Shown piece after piece: positions 1 to 9,468 of a stretch of DNA of 64,000 bases (position 1 is the first letter of the stretch; each line of letters starts with the position of its first letter). The notes under the pieces are model-generated. The model was not told the DNA's origin, searched no databases, and saw only the letters and a program-made list of their open reading frames with translations. This stretch comes from Gammaproteobacteria bacterium (GTDB taxonomy: Bacteria; Pseudomonadota; Gammaproteobacteria; Pseudomonadales; Pseudohongiellaceae), in NCBI GenBank assembly GCA_030654835.1, contig JAURWS010000055.1, positions 91,139 to 155,138 on the forward strand. Direction: 5' to 3'. The position numbers and the translations under genes were made by a program.

Positions 1-1
1 C

Positions 2-2410
2 ATTCACGACGTCGGCGCGGGTGGTCTTTCCAACGCGCTGCCGGAGCTGGTCAAGGATGGTGGCCGGGGTGGTCGCTTCTCGTTGCGCGACATCCTGAAC
101 CTCGAACCGCAGATGTCGCCGCTGGAAATCTGGTGCAATGAGGCGCAGGAGCGCTATGTGCTGGCGGTCAGCTTCAAGGATCTGCCCTTGTTCAAGAGCC
201 TGTGTGCCCGTGAGCGTTGCCCCTATGCCGTGGTGGGAGAGACCACCCGCGAGGAGGTCATCGAGCTGACTGATACCCACTTCAACAACAAGCCGATCGA
301 TCTGCCCATGAGCGTGCTGTTCGGCAAGCCGCCGCGCATGCACCGCGAAGCACGCACATTGAATGCACGCGCCAATGAGCTGGACACCACTCAGATCGAG
401 CTGGCCGAGGCGGTGCAGCGCGTACTGAGTCTGCCGACCGTGGCGAGCAAGAGTTTCCTGATCACCATCGGCGACCGCTCTATCACCGGTCTGGTCAGTC
501 GCGATCAGATGGTGGGCCCCTGGCAGGTGCCGGTGGCCGATGCCGCTGTGACCGCAGCATCCTTCACTAGTTATCGTGGCGAAGCGATGGCGATGGGCGA
601 GCGCACACCCATTGCCTTGCTGGATGCCCCGGCGTCGGCCCGCATGGCAGTTGCCGAAGCGGTGACCAACATTGCCAGTGCCGCCATTGGCGCGATTGGC
701 GACATCAAGCTCTCGGCCAACTGGATGGTGGCGGCGGGACATCCCGGCGAGGATGCGCGTCTCTATGCGGCGGTGCAGGCCGTCGGCATGGAGCTGTGCC
801 CAGCGCTCGGTATCTGCGTACCAGTGGGCAAGGACTCCATGTCCATGCGTACCGTCTGGCAGCAGGATGGCGAGCGCCACAGCAACACCGCTCCACTGTC
901 GCTGATCATCTCCGCCTTCGCGCCGGTGACCGATATTCGTCGCACGGTGACGCCGCAGTTGCGCACGGATCAGGGTGACAGCGACCTGTTGCTGATCGAC
1001 CTTGGTCACGCGCGCAATCGCATGGGTGGCTCGGCACTGGCGCAGGTTTACCGGGAGACTGGCGCGGTGCCGCCCGATCTCGACAACCCTGCCGACCTGA
1101 AGAATTTTTTCGCACTGATTCAGCAGCTCAACAGCCAATCTCTGCTGCTGGCCTATCATGACCGCTCCGACGGCGGGCTGTTTGCCACGCTGGCAGAGAT
1201 GGCATTTGCCGGTCACTGCGGTGTCGATATTCAATTGGCCGAGACGCTTGTCGACGGCAATGACGATGTGCTGCCGCTGCTCTTCAGTGAGGAGATTGGT
1301 GCGGTCATTCAAGTGCGTCGCGCCCAGCTGGTTGCAGTGCTGCAGATGATTGAACAGGCTGGTCTCTCTGATTGCACCAGCGTCATTGGCACTCTGAACG
1401 GCCGTGATGAGCTACGCATCCTCAATGGCGGCAAGCTGTTGTTCGAGGATTCCCGTGTGGCCCTGCAGCGCCTGTGGGCACAGACCAGCTTCCAGATTCA
1501 ATCTCTGCGCGACAACTCTGAATGCGCGCAACAAGAATACGATGGGCTGCTGGATGCCAAAGATCCGGGGCTGAAGGTGGCGCTCGGTTACGACCAGAAT
1601 GCGGATATCACCGCGCCCTTCATCAACGTCGGCGCGAAACCGGTTGTAGCCGTGCTGCGCGAGCAGGGCGTGAACGGCCAGGTCGAGATGGCAGCGGCAT
1701 TTGATCGTGCGCGCTTCAAGGCGATTGACGTGCACATGACGGATCTGCTGTCCGGGCGCGTGAAGCTCGACCAGTTCAACGTGTTGGTCGCCTGCGGCGG
1801 CTTCTCCTTCGGCGATGTGCTGGGGGCAGGCGGCGGTTGGGCAAAATCCATTATGTACAACCCGGCACTGCGCGCCGAATTCGTGCGCTTCTTCGAGCGC
1901 GAAACGACTTTGACGCTGGGCGTCTGCAACGGTTGTCAGATGGTGTCGCTGCTCAAGGAATTGATTCCCGGTGCGACACACTGGCCACGCTTCGTGCGCA
2001 ACCGTTCCGAGCAGTTCGAGGCGCGTACCTCGCTGGTGCAGGCGGCGGATTCCAAGTCGGTGTTCTTTGCTGGAATGGCGGGTTCTGTATTCCCCATCGC
2101 CGTCGCGCACGGAGAAGGGCAGGCGGAATTCCATCATGCATCAGACCTGCAAGCGCTGCAGGCATCAGGTGGAATCGCATTGGCTTACGTCGACAATTTC
2201 GGCAAGGTGACTGAGCGCTACCCGCAGAACCCTAACACGTCCCCCATGGGGATTGCCGGTATCTGCAGTGCCGACGGTCGTGCCACCGTGATGATGCCGC
2301 ATCCGGAGCGGGTGTTCCGTGCGGTGCAGAATTCCTGGCGGCCCGATGGCTGGACCGAAGATGCGCCCACTATGCGCTTGTTCCGCAATGCCAGGGTGTG
2401 GCTGGGCTGA
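2..2410 (+). CDS. purL: Phosphoribosylformylglycinamidine synthase, C-terminal part (5' end outside window)
   Basis: PurL makes formylglycinamidine ribonucleotide from FGAR, glutamine and ATP, the fourth step of purine synthesis, in the cytosol. The frame is open from base 2, so about 800 of the usual roughly 1,290 residues are present; a TTG at 83 is internal. The first residues carry the [15 protein letters not shown]ase-domain motif and later [15 protein letters not shown]. The C-terminal third is a class I glutamine amidotransferase domain with the nucleophile cysteine in GVCNGCQ and the triad histidine-glutamate in [10 protein letters not shown]. It is intact to its stop. A small YqfO-like gene follows 40 bases later. 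Confidence 0.97.
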   Translation: MHDVGAGGLSNALPELVKDGGRGGRFSLRDILNLEPQMSPLEIWCNEAQERYVLAVSFKDLPLFKSLCARERCPYAVVGETTREEVIELTDTHFNNKPIDLPMSVLFGKPPRMHREARTLNARANELDTTQIELAEAVQRVLSLPTVASKSFLITIGDRSITGLVSRDQMVGPWQVPVADAAVTAASFTSYRGEAMAMGERTPIALLDAPASARMAVAEAVTNIASAAIGAIGDIKLSANWMVAAGHPGEDARLYAAVQAVGMELCPALGICVPVGKDSMSMRTVWQQDGERHSNTAPLSLIISAFAPVTDIRRTVTPQLRTDQGDSDLLLIDLGHARNRMGGSALAQVYRETGAVPPDLDNPADLKNFFALIQQLNSQSLLLAYHDRSDGGLFATLAEMAFAGHCGVDIQLAETLVDGNDDVLPLLFSEEIGAVIQVRRAQLVAVLQMIEQAGLSDCTSVIGTLNGRDELRILNGGKLLFEDSRVALQRLWAQTSFQIQSLRDNSECAQQEYDGLLDAKDPGLKVALGYDQNADITAPFINVGAKPVVAVLREQGVNGQVEMAAAFDRARFKAIDVHMTDLLSGRVKLDQFNVLVACGGFSFGDVLGAGGGWAKSIMYNPALRAEFVRFFERETTLTLGVCNGCQMVSLLKELIPGATHWPRFVRNRSEQFEARTSLVQAADSKSVFFAGMAGSVFPIAVAHGEGQAEFHHASDLQALQASGGIALAYVDNFGKVTERYPQNPNTSPMGIAGICSADGRATVMMPHPERVFRAVQNSWRPDGWTEDAPTMRLFRNARVWLG

Positions 2411-2450
2411 CAAGCTGAGGTTGAGCCGATAAGAGAGCGGAGCAAGCATA

Positions 2451-2762
2451 ATGATGAAACTGTGCTTCTATGTGCCTGTCAGTCATATGGAGGCGGTGAA
2501 GTCCGCCGTCTTCGCGGCTGGAGCGGGGCGCATCGGCCACTACGAGCACTGTGCGTGGCAGGTCGCCGGGCAGGGGCAGTTTCGGCCGCTGGCTGGCAGC
2601 AAGCCTTTCATCGGCGCGCAGGATCAGCTAGAAACTCTCGAAGAATATCGCGTGGAAATGGTGTGCGACGATCACTGCATTGTCGCCGTGGTGGCAGCCC
2701 TGCGTGCGGCACATCCGTATGAAGAACCTGCTTTCGATGTAGTGCGGCTGGAGAGCATCTAA
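2451..2762 (+). CDS. YqfO/NIF3-like small protein (CutA/PII-like fold)
   Basis: The 103-residue protein starts MMKLCFYVPVSHMEAVKSAV and ends with HPYEEPAFDVVRLE. The glycine-rich GAGRIGHYEHC and the HPYEEPA motif are typical of the inserted YqfO/NIF3 C-terminal domain found as a stand-alone protein in gammaproteobacteria, a ferredoxin-like fold related to CutA1. The metal-binding halves of full NIF3 proteins are missing, so it is the stand-alone type, not a truncation. Biochemical function is unknown. It lies between purL and a secreted protein on the same strand with short gaps and may be co-transcribed. Confidence 0.8.
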   Translation: MMKLCFYVPVSHMEAVKSAVFAAGAGRIGHYEHCAWQVAGQGQFRPLAGSKPFIGAQDQLETLEEYRVEMVCDDHCIVAVVAALRAAHPYEEPAFDVVRLESI

Positions 2763-2785
2763 CAGCTGATAGAAGGAGCAAGACG

Positions 2786-3991
2786 ATGAAATTGCTGGTG
2801 GCTTTGACGCTATGTGTTGGCTTTTATTCTTCTCTGTTGCACGCGCAGACTCCGGCAGTCGGAGACCAGCGGCGCGTGATTCCTGCCACCCGGATCGATA
2901 GTCCTGGCTCGCGCAACGCCAGCTTTGCCATCGGTCTGACACGCGATCAGGGCATCACTTTCCGCAACGAAGCACGCGCGCCTGACGCCCTGCGAATCAG
3001 CGCCAGGGTGCAACCCGAGCCGCAGCATGTTGGCAAGACCGGCGACATTTTTGCGCTGGCGGTGCTGGGCGGAGCCGTCCAGATGCTCACCAGTGATGGT
3101 CAATTACTGCCATGGGACGGAACCATGGCAGGTCTGCGCCCAGTGCGCGACGACGTCACGTTGCAGACCACGATGGATCTGGAATTATTCAGCGGTGTCG
3201 TGGGTAGCGCTGGCACGTTTCCCTTTTATCTCGCCTATCGCGAGAACAGCTCCGGAGATTTCAATTACACGGCAACCCCGGAATCGCTGCTGATTACCAA
3301 TGACACGGCCCCGACACAGAGTGTGGCATGTGCCGCTTATGGGGGGCGCACGGTCAATGTGGGCTATACATCTGCGCAGGGTGTCTTTACGCACGCGCCG
3401 TTTCGCGCTCAGGATCTGGCGATGATCACCAATGGGGAAGAAACCAATGATGCGCGCTTTTCCTATCAGTGGATCAAGAGGCAGGGGGAGCGCATCGACA
3501 TATATGCCCCTGCCGATGGCGTGCTGGTGAGACTACGTCACAAGACAGAAAACCTGCCCATTTTCCCGAGCGATGATTTCGATTTGTTTTTCCTGGTTGC
3601 CTGCGATCCCGCTCGCCCCGGCAGTAATGATGTCATCGTCCGCTTCAACCACATCACCGATCCGCGTCCGGATATCAAGGCGGCTTATGGATTCGGGTCT
3701 CTGGGGGCTCCGGTCTTCACTCCGGCATTTGAGGAACGTGAGGATCGTCAGGTGCCGCTCGTCAATATCGCGGTGAAAGCGGGGGATTACCTGGGGTCGA
3801 CCAGCGGCACTCCCACCGCGCGCGATTTTGATTTCCAGATTGGTATCAACGATGTGAGTGTGTGCCCATTCAGTGTGTTGAACGAGCCGCACAGAAGCGA
3901 TTTGCTGGCGCTGCTGGGGCCGCAATCGGCTACCCCGTTCGGTCCCTCGATGCCGGGGTATGCCTGCAGGGGGTACGGCGCGCGCCCTTGA
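2786..3991 (+). CDS. Exported protein with a degraded M23 peptidase-like C-terminal domain
   Basis: The 401-residue protein has a clear Sec signal peptide (MKLLVALTLC to about residue 20, LHA before QTP). Residues 60-160 look like a beta-rich domain I cannot name. Residues 238-355 follow the layout of an M23/LytM beta-barrel: IYAPADGVLVRL, then VRFNHITDP, then VKAGDYLGSTSGT and DFDFQIG. The zinc ligands of active M23 enzymes are not recognisable (DFDFQ stands where HLHFE is expected), so it is probably a non-catalytic binding or scaffold protein; this is inference. Strong ribosome site AGAAGGAGCAAG precedes the ATG. It sits 23 bases behind the YqfO-like gene and converges on the next gene. 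Confidence 0.7.
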   Translation: MKLLVALTLCVGFYSSLLHAQTPAVGDQRRVIPATRIDSPGSRNASFAIGLTRDQGITFRNEARAPDALRISARVQPEPQHVGKTGDIFALAVLGGAVQMLTSDGQLLPWDGTMAGLRPVRDDVTLQTTMDLELFSGVVGSAGTFPFYLAYRENSSGDFNYTATPESLLITNDTAPTQSVACAAYGGRTVNVGYTSAQGVFTHAPFRAQDLAMITNGEETNDARFSYQWIKRQGERIDIYAPADGVLVRLRHKTENLPIFPSDDFDLFFLVACDPARPGSNDVIVRFNHITDPRPDIKAAYGFGSLGAPVFTPAFEEREDRQVPLVNIAVKAGDYLGSTSGTPTARDFDFQIGINDVSVCPFSVLNEPHRSDLLALLGPQSATPFGPSMPGYACRGYGARP

Positions 3992-4007
3992 TGCTTTCCT
4001 GCGGTAA

Positions 4008-4643
4008 TCAGTGACCGCGCAGTGCAACGGTGGCCTCGCCTACGCCAACCTGCACATCCACGTCATTGGTACCCTCACCATAACCCTGCACGTTCTCCGA
4101 TACGAATGAGCGCTTGTTGACCAGATCATGCCCGCCGCTGATGGAAGCTCGGCCCACGCCGGATGAAGCCTCTACTCTGCCCATGTGTTCGCTGGCAGCA
4201 GTGATGCGCGCTTCGCCAACACCAAGGTCGACACGCAGCTCCGTGTTCTGCACTTCGGCGATGATCTGTCCGACGCCCAGATTAACGGTGGTTCTGTGCA
4301 CCTCCGGCATTTCGATATGCCAATGCAATTCCACATTGTCGAGATCCTTCTCGTTGACTTCGACGATCAGTCGATCACCGCGCTTGTTGACCACGATGTC
4401 GATATCGTCGATGTCTCTGCTGCGTCCATACCAGTTGCGCTCCGCTTCTATTTCCAACTCCACAATCAATTCTGAGCCATCGGTTGGTACCACTTCCATG
4501 CTGCCGACACCGCCCTCAATGACGATCTCCTCAATATCGGTGACATCGACACTGTGCGTTCTGCTGAGTTTGTCTGCGGCGAAGGTGGTGTTGTGAAGGA
4601 TGAGGGTGGCTGCGGCAAGTGCGAAGAGAGTGGTTTTGATCAT
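4008..4643 (-). CDS. Exported DUF4097-like beta-repeat protein
   Basis: The 211-residue product has a signal peptide (MIKTTLFALAAATLILHNTTFAADK). The mature part is a run of beta-strand repeats with recurring GVG turns: EGGVGSMEV, NLGVGQIIAEV, DLGVGEARITA, SSGVGRASISG and VGVGEATVAL. This resembles the adhesin-like DUF4097/DUF2807 beta-helix proteins, which are usually envelope-associated and of unknown function. It reads toward the preceding secreted gene and ends 16 bases from it. No lipobox is seen, so a periplasmic or secreted location is likely. Confidence 0.7.
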   Translation of the reverse strand: MIKTTLFALAAATLILHNTTFAADKLSRTHSVDVTDIEEIVIEGGVGSMEVVPTDGSELIVELEIEAERNWYGRSRDIDDIDIVVNKRGDRLIVEVNEKDLDNVELHWHIEMPEVHRTTVNLGVGQIIAEVQNTELRVDLGVGEARITAASEHMGRVEASSGVGRASISGGHDLVNKRSFVSENVQGYGEGTNDVDVQVGVGEATVALRGH

Positions 4644-4798
4644 GAGTGCTGGTCCTGTCTTGAGTGGATGTTGTTAACAGACATTCAGAGATAGCAAGTC
4701 GTGTGCCAGCTAATGATTCCTATTATTTTCAAATAGTTAGAGGTTCTCTAGAAAATTCTCCCAAGCCCGTCAGGCGAATTTGGCTAACAACCGGCGAT

Positions 4799-4839
4799 AA
4801 CCGCCCCAACTGCGCAAGAGCGCGATTGATGGGGCGGTT
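4799..4839. other. Nested inverted repeat (hairpin)
   Basis: A perfect 10-base inverted repeat (4799-4808 and 4830-4839, AACCGCCCCA/TGGGGCGGTT) encloses a smaller GCGC-AAGA-GCGC hairpin. It lies in the 258-base gap between the DUF4097-like gene and the dienelactone hydrolase gene, both on the minus strand, about 60 bases past the hydrolase stop. There is no T-run on either side, so it is not a typical intrinsic terminator; mRNA 3'-end protection is possible. Confidence 0.5.
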
Positions 4840-4901
4840 CAGGTTGGCGTCGGCATATTGCACATACGTCGTCCGTCGATGCAGACAACGTGAACGATCC
4901 G

Positions 4902-5816
4902 TCAGCTTCGCGCGTGAGTGTTGAACCAGTCGACCATGCGCGTCCAGGCTAATGTGGCCGCCGCCTCGTTGTAGCGTTCGGGTGTGGCGTCGTTGAAGAA
5001 GCCGTGCACGGCTCCAGGGTGAATGTCGGCTTCGTGAGTGACACCTGCCGCCGACAACGCTGCCTCGTAGGCAGGCCAGGCCTCGACCAAGCGGGTATCC
5101 AGTGCGCCGTGTTGTACGAGTATGGATGCCTTGATGTTGGGCACCTCCGCTTCTGGCACCGCGCCACCATAGAAGGGCACTGCGGCGGCAAGATCGGCTC
5201 CCAGGCGTACAGCCAGCTGGTTCGACACCCCGCCGCCGTAACAGAAACCGGTTGCGCCAATCTTGCCATTGCAGTCGTCGCGTCCTTTCAACCAGAGCGC
5301 AGCGGCGACAATGTCCTCGAAGCGCTTGCCAGCGTCCAGGCCGTTGAACAGTTGTCCTCCCTGATAGTCGTCGCCCGGATAGCCACCCACCGAGGTCAGC
5401 ACGTCAGGAGCGAAGGTCATGAAGTTGGCCAATGCCAATCGGCGCGCCACGTCTTCAGTGTGCGGATTGAGCCCGCGATTCTCGTGTACCACGATAATGC
5501 CTGGCAATTTAGCTGACTCTTCCGAGCGGCTGTCGGCGCTGTAGGGACGTACCAGATAACCCCTGATGTAGCCGTGTCCCTGTGGCGAAGGCACGGTGAC
5601 ATAACTTGCCCTGATCCGTTCGTCGTCTTTGGCAATCTGCTGCCCCAGCGCGTAATTCGGCATCAGCGCCTCAACGAGGGCGCCCGCTGTCAGTCCGGCC
5701 ACGACAAATTGCTTCGCCCGGTTCAAGAAGGCTCGGCGACTGATCTCTCCGTGGACGTACTGATTGTAGAGTTCGATAGCTTCAACAGGCACTGTGCGTT
5801 TTTCTTTTGATGACAT
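4902..5816 (-). CDS. Dienelactone hydrolase family protein, Tat-exported (YghX-like)
   Basis: An alpha/beta hydrolase of the dienelactone hydrolase family, 304 residues. The catalytic triad is visible: cysteine 192 in GFCYGGG, aspartate 240 in HGALDTRL and histidine 271 in AVHGFFND. The N-terminus carries a twin-arginine motif SRRAFL at residues 26-31, followed by a hydrophobic segment to about residue 58, as in YghX-type members, so export by Tat is likely. The substrate is unknown; the family acts on carboxylic esters and lactones. The start is supported by GGGAGCAAC seven bases upstream. It is transcribed alone, away from the TonB receptor region. Confidence 0.88.
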   Translation of the reverse strand: MSSKEKRTVPVEAIELYNQYVHGEISRRAFLNRAKQFVVAGLTAGALVEALMPNYALGQQIAKDDERIRASYVTVPSPQGHGYIRGYLVRPYSADSRSEESAKLPGIIVVHENRGLNPHTEDVARRLALANFMTFAPDVLTSVGGYPGDDYQGGQLFNGLDAGKRFEDIVAAALWLKGRDDCNGKIGATGFCYGGGVSNQLAVRLGADLAAAVPFYGGAVPEAEVPNIKASILVQHGALDTRLVEAWPAYEAALSAAGVTHEADIHPGAVHGFFNDATPERYNEAAATLAWTRMVDWFNTHARS

Positions 5817-5899
5817 GGTGTTGCTCCCATTTGTTGTCTTACGTATGTATGCATGCTAATGCAGGTTCATTTAATTACGAAGTGTTTAAACATGGTGTC

Positions 5900-6145
5900 T
5901 CAGTGGATGGAGCGTGCTGCCGGTGCCCCCGGCGGTGACACGCCGTGAATACTCCCCTGTAGGCTCGGCGGCCGCCATCCCTGGCGGCCGACGGTCACCG
6001 CCGGGAGCACCGGCAGCACGCTCTTCGCACGCTGTGCCTGCTGATATTTCAATGAATGACGTACCCGATCAATGTTTGAGTAGCGATTAGCGACAGCAGC
6101 AGCTTGTATGAACTGTCGACCGGTGAACGTTGTGTTGACGGTCAT
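5900..6145 (-). CDS. Possible small hypothetical protein running into a palindromic repeat
   Basis: An 81-codon frame beginning MTVNTTFTGRQFIQAAAVAN with a good ribosome site (GAGGAG, seven bases before the ATG). The first 41 or so codons look protein-like, but the second half is the translation of the palindromic repeat at 5910-6023 (rich in proline, glycine and alanine), so the 3' end was probably created by repeat insertion. I recognise no domain. It lies 55 bases beyond the TonB receptor stop on the same strand and may be a small gene at the end of that transcript. Confidence 0.4.
   Translation of the reverse strand: MTVNTTFTGRQFIQAAAVANRYSNIDRVRHSLKYQQAQRAKSVLPVLPAVTVGRQGWRPPSLQGSIHGVSPPGAPAARSIH
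5910..6023. repeat. Long palindromic intergenic repeat element
   Basis: Two 30-base arms (5910-5939 and 5994-6023) are inverted copies differing at one position. The 54-base centre contains a second hairpin, CGGCCGCC-ATCCCT-GGCGGCCG (5969-5990), and the sequence GTGAATACTCCCCTGTAGGC. This design, long outer stem and small inner stems with (A)TCC(C)CT loops, is that of the dispersed palindromic repeats common in intergenic DNA of marine gammaproteobacteria. Only one copy is in this window. Confidence 0.8.
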
Positions 6146-6200
6146 GGTGGGCTCCTCATGCTGGGGTTAGAGGTGAGACCAGCGTTTGTCCCGGAATAAT

Positions 6201-8573
6201 TCAGAAGTTGTAACGCACCGTCGCGCCGTAAGTACGTGGATCGCCAAGCACTGCTGCATAGTGACCGGCATTGCCCGCACCCGGCAGCAATTGCTCGAAG
6301 TAGTCCTCGTCGGTCAGGTTGCGCGACCACAGGAAGCCCGACCAGCTGTCGTCGCTGCGGAAGCCGAGACGTGCATTCACCAGTGAATAGCCATCGACGT
6401 TCAGATATTGTGACGGCGACGGGCTTGATGAGAATTCTGAGCGGTAGTAGGTATCGATACCGACAAAGAACTCCCCATTACTGCCGAACAGGGTCGAGGG
6501 CTGCACATATTCACCACCGAGCGAGACGGCATTCTTCGAGATGCCCGGCAGTCTGCCGCCGGATACGTCGATGAAGGCGACCGGCGAACCGACCAACTCC
6601 AGCGGGAGTGGCGCGTTTGTGAACGACACGTATTCACTGTCCGTCCAGGCGTAGGCACCTTGCAGAGTCAAGTTGCCGAGCAGCAGACGTCCATCGATCT
6701 CGAAGCCCCGCACCTGCACTTCTTCGGCGTTGGCGAGATAGCCCCGGTTCACAGCGATGTCGGCTGTCTGCACCTGGGCCTGATAGTCTTCAATATCCGT
6801 CTGGTAGAGCACGAAGTTCAGTGTGGCGTTAGGAAGTGGCGACGTTTTCACACCAAACTCGTAGTGCTGGACGTACTCGGGTTTGATGATGGACAGCTCG
6901 GTCATCACGCGACCCGCTTCGGTGGGCAAGCCGCCGAGGTTGAGGCCCACGGGTTTGAAACCGGTACTGAAAGTCCCGTAGACATTGATGGCATCCGCCA
7001 ACGCATAGTTCAGCGTCACGGTGCCGGTGACGTTGTCGTCGGTGATGTCGGCCTTGAATGCCTGATTGCTGTACTGGGCGTTCCTCAGAGCCAGCAGCGC
7101 GGAATTGGCGAGCGGTGCGCCGCCGCTTCTCGTGCGCTGGAAGTCTACTACCTTCTCGTCATAGTTGAAGCGCAGGCCGGTCAGCAGGTTCAAACGGTCA
7201 CTGAGAGTCCAGTCCAGTTGCCCGAACAGGGCCGCGCTGAAGGTCTCAAGGCCAGGGCTGCTGTCTGTGCCGAAACCCTCGAACAGGCCAGGAGTACGAT
7301 ACTGGGCTTCACTGGCTGCGTTTGGTGACACGAAGCGCCACTGATCCGGGCCCAGCTCTTCGCGATGCACTGGATCTGATTCCAATTGCTGCTTGATCGC
7401 GAACAGGCCGAGCACACCGCTGACGTTGTCGGTGACATCGCCTGCCCAGCGGAATTCCTGGGAGAGCTGCTCGTGGTCTGAAGGAGCTTCGGACAACTGC
7501 AGCGCATTCAACCCGAGGAAGTCACGATCGTTGGATGGCCGCCAGTCCCAGAAGTACCAGGCAGAGGTCGAGGTCAGCGTGCCGCTGCCGATTTCAGTAT
7601 CGATGTTCAGTGAGACACCGCCGATGTCATTGCCGGAGCGCCACTTGGTGTTGTGGTCGATCTTGCGGTCGAAAGGATCGCGGGGCGGGTTGTAGCCGAG
7701 TGCGGCGATGATGGTCTCGAACTGACGGTAGGCGGAGCGTTTGTTGGTCACAGAACCTGCAAAGACCTGGGCGTAGCCGTTCGGGGCCTGTCTTGAAAGT
7801 TCGGCCACCAGACGTGCTCCGGTGGAGTCGCTGACATGCCACAGCAATTGACTGCGCACGGCCCAGTTTTCGAGATTGTTGACGTCTTCTCCGGTGCGGA
7901 TGTTCTTCAGTGTGCCGTCGCGTTCCGTGCTGGAAAAGGAAACGCGTCCCGCGATGGATTCCGTCAGGCCGCCGCTCACGGTGCCTTTGAGCTGAGCGTA
8001 GTTGTTGTTGCCGGTGCTGACTTCGAAATTCGCCTCGTTGTCGAAGCTCGGTTTGCGAGTGGTGACGTTGAAGGCACCTGCGGTGGTGTTCTTGCCATAC
8101 AACGTGCCTTGTGGCCCACGCAGCACTTCAATGCGTTCGACATCGATGAAATCGAGTGTCGTGATAGCCGGGCGTGCGAAGAACACGCCATCGATGTAGT
8201 AGCCGACGCCCGGGTCGATGCCGTCATTGGTCAGGCCGAAAGTCGTCCCCTGGCCTCGAATGCTGATGGCAGTATTGCGCGGGTTGGAGGAATACAGCTG
8301 CACAGAAGGAATCAGCTCCTTGAGGCGATTCACGTTGAAACCGCCGGAATCAGCCACCAGGTCGCCACTGACGACGGTCACTGGAATCGGCACCTCCTGC
8401 GCCACCTCTTCGCGACGGCGCGACGTGATGACGATCTCCTCAACACGGCTGCCCGCCTGGGCAACGGCTTGATCACTGGAGTCAGCTGCGCTTGGTGCGC
8501 CGCTCTGTGCGAATGCCCCCAGCGCGACGCCGGATGACAGTGCGACTGCAGCAAAGCGATACAGGTTTTTCAT
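6201..8573 (-). CDS. TonB-dependent outer membrane receptor
   Basis: A 790-residue receptor. It has a signal peptide (MKNLYRFAAVALSSGVALGAFAQ), a TonB box near EEIVIT (45-50), a plug domain with ERIEVLRGPQGTLYGKNTTAG (about 146-166), a large beta-barrel and the C-terminal phenylalanine of outer membrane proteins. The start at 8573 is chosen because GAGGAGAAC precedes it and the signal peptide follows. The substrate cannot be read from the barrel. Its promoter region (8641-8670) shares a long near-identical stretch with that of the sulfate-binding protein, so uptake of a sulfur compound such as a sulfate ester or sulfonate is inferred. Confidence 0.95.
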   Translation of the reverse strand: MKNLYRFAAVALSSGVALGAFAQSGAPSAADSSDQAVAQAGSRVEEIVITSRRREEVAQEVPIPVTVVSGDLVADSGGFNVNRLKELIPSVQLYSSNPRNTAISIRGQGTTFGLTNDGIDPGVGYYIDGVFFARPAITTLDFIDVERIEVLRGPQGTLYGKNTTAGAFNVTTRKPSFDNEANFEVSTGNNNYAQLKGTVSGGLTESIAGRVSFSSTERDGTLKNIRTGEDVNNLENWAVRSQLLWHVSDSTGARLVAELSRQAPNGYAQVFAGSVTNKRSAYRQFETIIAALGYNPPRDPFDRKIDHNTKWRSGNDIGGVSLNIDTEIGSGTLTSTSAWYFWDWRPSNDRDFLGLNALQLSEAPSDHEQLSQEFRWAGDVTDNVSGVLGLFAIKQQLESDPVHREELGPDQWRFVSPNAASEAQYRTPGLFEGFGTDSSPGLETFSAALFGQLDWTLSDRLNLLTGLRFNYDEKVVDFQRTRSGGAPLANSALLALRNAQYSNQAFKADITDDNVTGTVTLNYALADAINVYGTFSTGFKPVGLNLGGLPTEAGRVMTELSIIKPEYVQHYEFGVKTSPLPNATLNFVLYQTDIEDYQAQVQTADIAVNRGYLANAEEVQVRGFEIDGRLLLGNLTLQGAYAWTDSEYVSFTNAPLPLELVGSPVAFIDVSGGRLPGISKNAVSLGGEYVQPSTLFGSNGEFFVGIDTYYRSEFSSSPSPSQYLNVDGYSLVNARLGFRSDDSWSGFLWSRNLTDEDYFEQLLPGAGNAGHYAAVLGDPRTYGATVRYNF

Positions 8574-8640
8574 GATGTTCTCCTCGAAGTTTGAACGGGT
8601 AGTGTGCGATGGGCGGCACTCTAGCAATCGCTGCTATCCG

Positions 8641-8670
8641 TCAGAACCAAGAAAAACATCAATGCTTATG
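8641..8670 (-). promoter_or_regulatory. Shared sulfur-regulon promoter sequence, TonB receptor copy
   Basis: On the minus strand this reads CATAAGCATTGATG followed by TTTTTCTTGGTT, 68 to 97 bases before the receptor start codon. It matches the sequence before the sulfate-binding gene (9373-9398) at 24 of 26 positions. By its association with sbp and cysT it is probably the binding site of CysB or a Cbl-like relative; the assignment is inference. Confidence 0.6.
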
Positions 8671-8675
8671 AACTT

Positions 8676-9284
8676 TTATTGCGGTTTGCTCTTATTGAAA
8701 TGCGCGGTGCTGTTGCTGACGAGGAAGGTGCTGAGCTTGCCCTCAGCCGAGTAGTGCAGATCAAACATCCGTACAGGAAATAAGCCTTGGCGGCGATCTG
8801 CGAAGTATTGCTCCAGAGTGATTCTCACGACAGGAAAGGCCAGCTCACTCCAGGGAATTTCCTCTTCGGCAAAGAGCGCCACTTCCAGACTTTCTTCGCC
8901 AGCGTGGAACTCGGGAGCGCGCAGTGAGGTGCGGAAGAACAGGTATACCTGATTGATATAAGGAAGATTGAACAGTGTGTAGAGCGAACAGTCTGCCGGC
9001 ACTACCGTAGCTCCGGCTTCCTCTAATGTTTCTCGGATGGCGCCATGCAAGGTGGTCTCGCCGTTCTCCATGAATCCCGCAGGCAGAGTCCACTTTCCAC
9101 GCCTTGGTTCTATGGCGCGCCGACACAGCAGCACCTTGTCCTGCCACAGCGGCAGGGTCCCAACGATGTTGTTCGGGTTCTGATAGAACACCACATCGCA
9201 GGCGATGCAGCAGAAGCGCAGCTTGTCATCCCCCGGAGGGATGTGGTGCGTGATGGGTCCTGCGCAGTGCTGGCAGTACTTCAT
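8676..9284 (-). CDS. NUDIX hydrolase with N-terminal zinc ribbon
   Basis: A 202-residue Nudix pyrophosphohydrolase of the cytosol. A zinc ribbon opens the protein (cysteines 4, 7, 25/26 and 29, in KYCQHC and FCCIAC). The Nudix box begins at glycine 70, GFMENGETTLHGAI then RETLEEAGA, with the metal-binding RE..EE residues intact. Its start is set at MKYCQHC; an upstream extension to 9578 would overlap the divergent sbp promoter and gene. The substrate is not predictable. It lies between the TonB receptor and the sulfate-binding gene, and the receptor promoter sits just past its stop codon. Confidence 0.9.
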   Translation of the reverse strand: MKYCQHCAGPITHHIPPGDDKLRFCCIACDVVFYQNPNNIVGTLPLWQDKVLLCRRAIEPRRGKWTLPAGFMENGETTLHGAIRETLEEAGATVVPADCSLYTLFNLPYINQVYLFFRTSLRAPEFHAGEESLEVALFAEEEIPWSELAFPVVRITLEQYFADRRQGLFPVRMFDLHYSAEGKLSTFLVSNSTAHFNKSKPQ

Positions 9285-9372
9285 GGTGGTGTCGCTGGTC
9301 TTGTCGGTGCCGGGATTATAAACCGGGATCAAGAAGCGCAGGGCGACCGCCGAGAGGTATTTCGTTTTGCTG

Positions 9373-9398
9373 CATAAGCTTTGCTGTTTTTCTTGGTT
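9373..9398 (+). promoter_or_regulatory. Shared sulfur-regulon promoter sequence, sulfate-binding gene copy
   Basis: Reads CATAAGCTTTGCTG then TTTTTCTTGGTT, about 70-95 bases before the sbp start, the same distance as in the TonB receptor promoter. The divergent NUDIX gene begins 90 bases to the left. A CysB-type LysR activator is encoded 5 kb downstream and is the natural candidate to bind here. Confidence 0.6.
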
Positions 9399-9468
9399 TG
9401 GCAGGGGAGAGGGCGCTGGTACCTTGGCGCCAATTTCAAAACCCGGCCATTCCGAGGAGTGCTGCAAC

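Noticed and set aside
1412..2137. Long reverse-strand open frame (241 codons) inside purL
   Set aside because: It is the antisense shadow of a well-conserved purL region in a GC-rich genome, with no ribosome site or recognisable domain.
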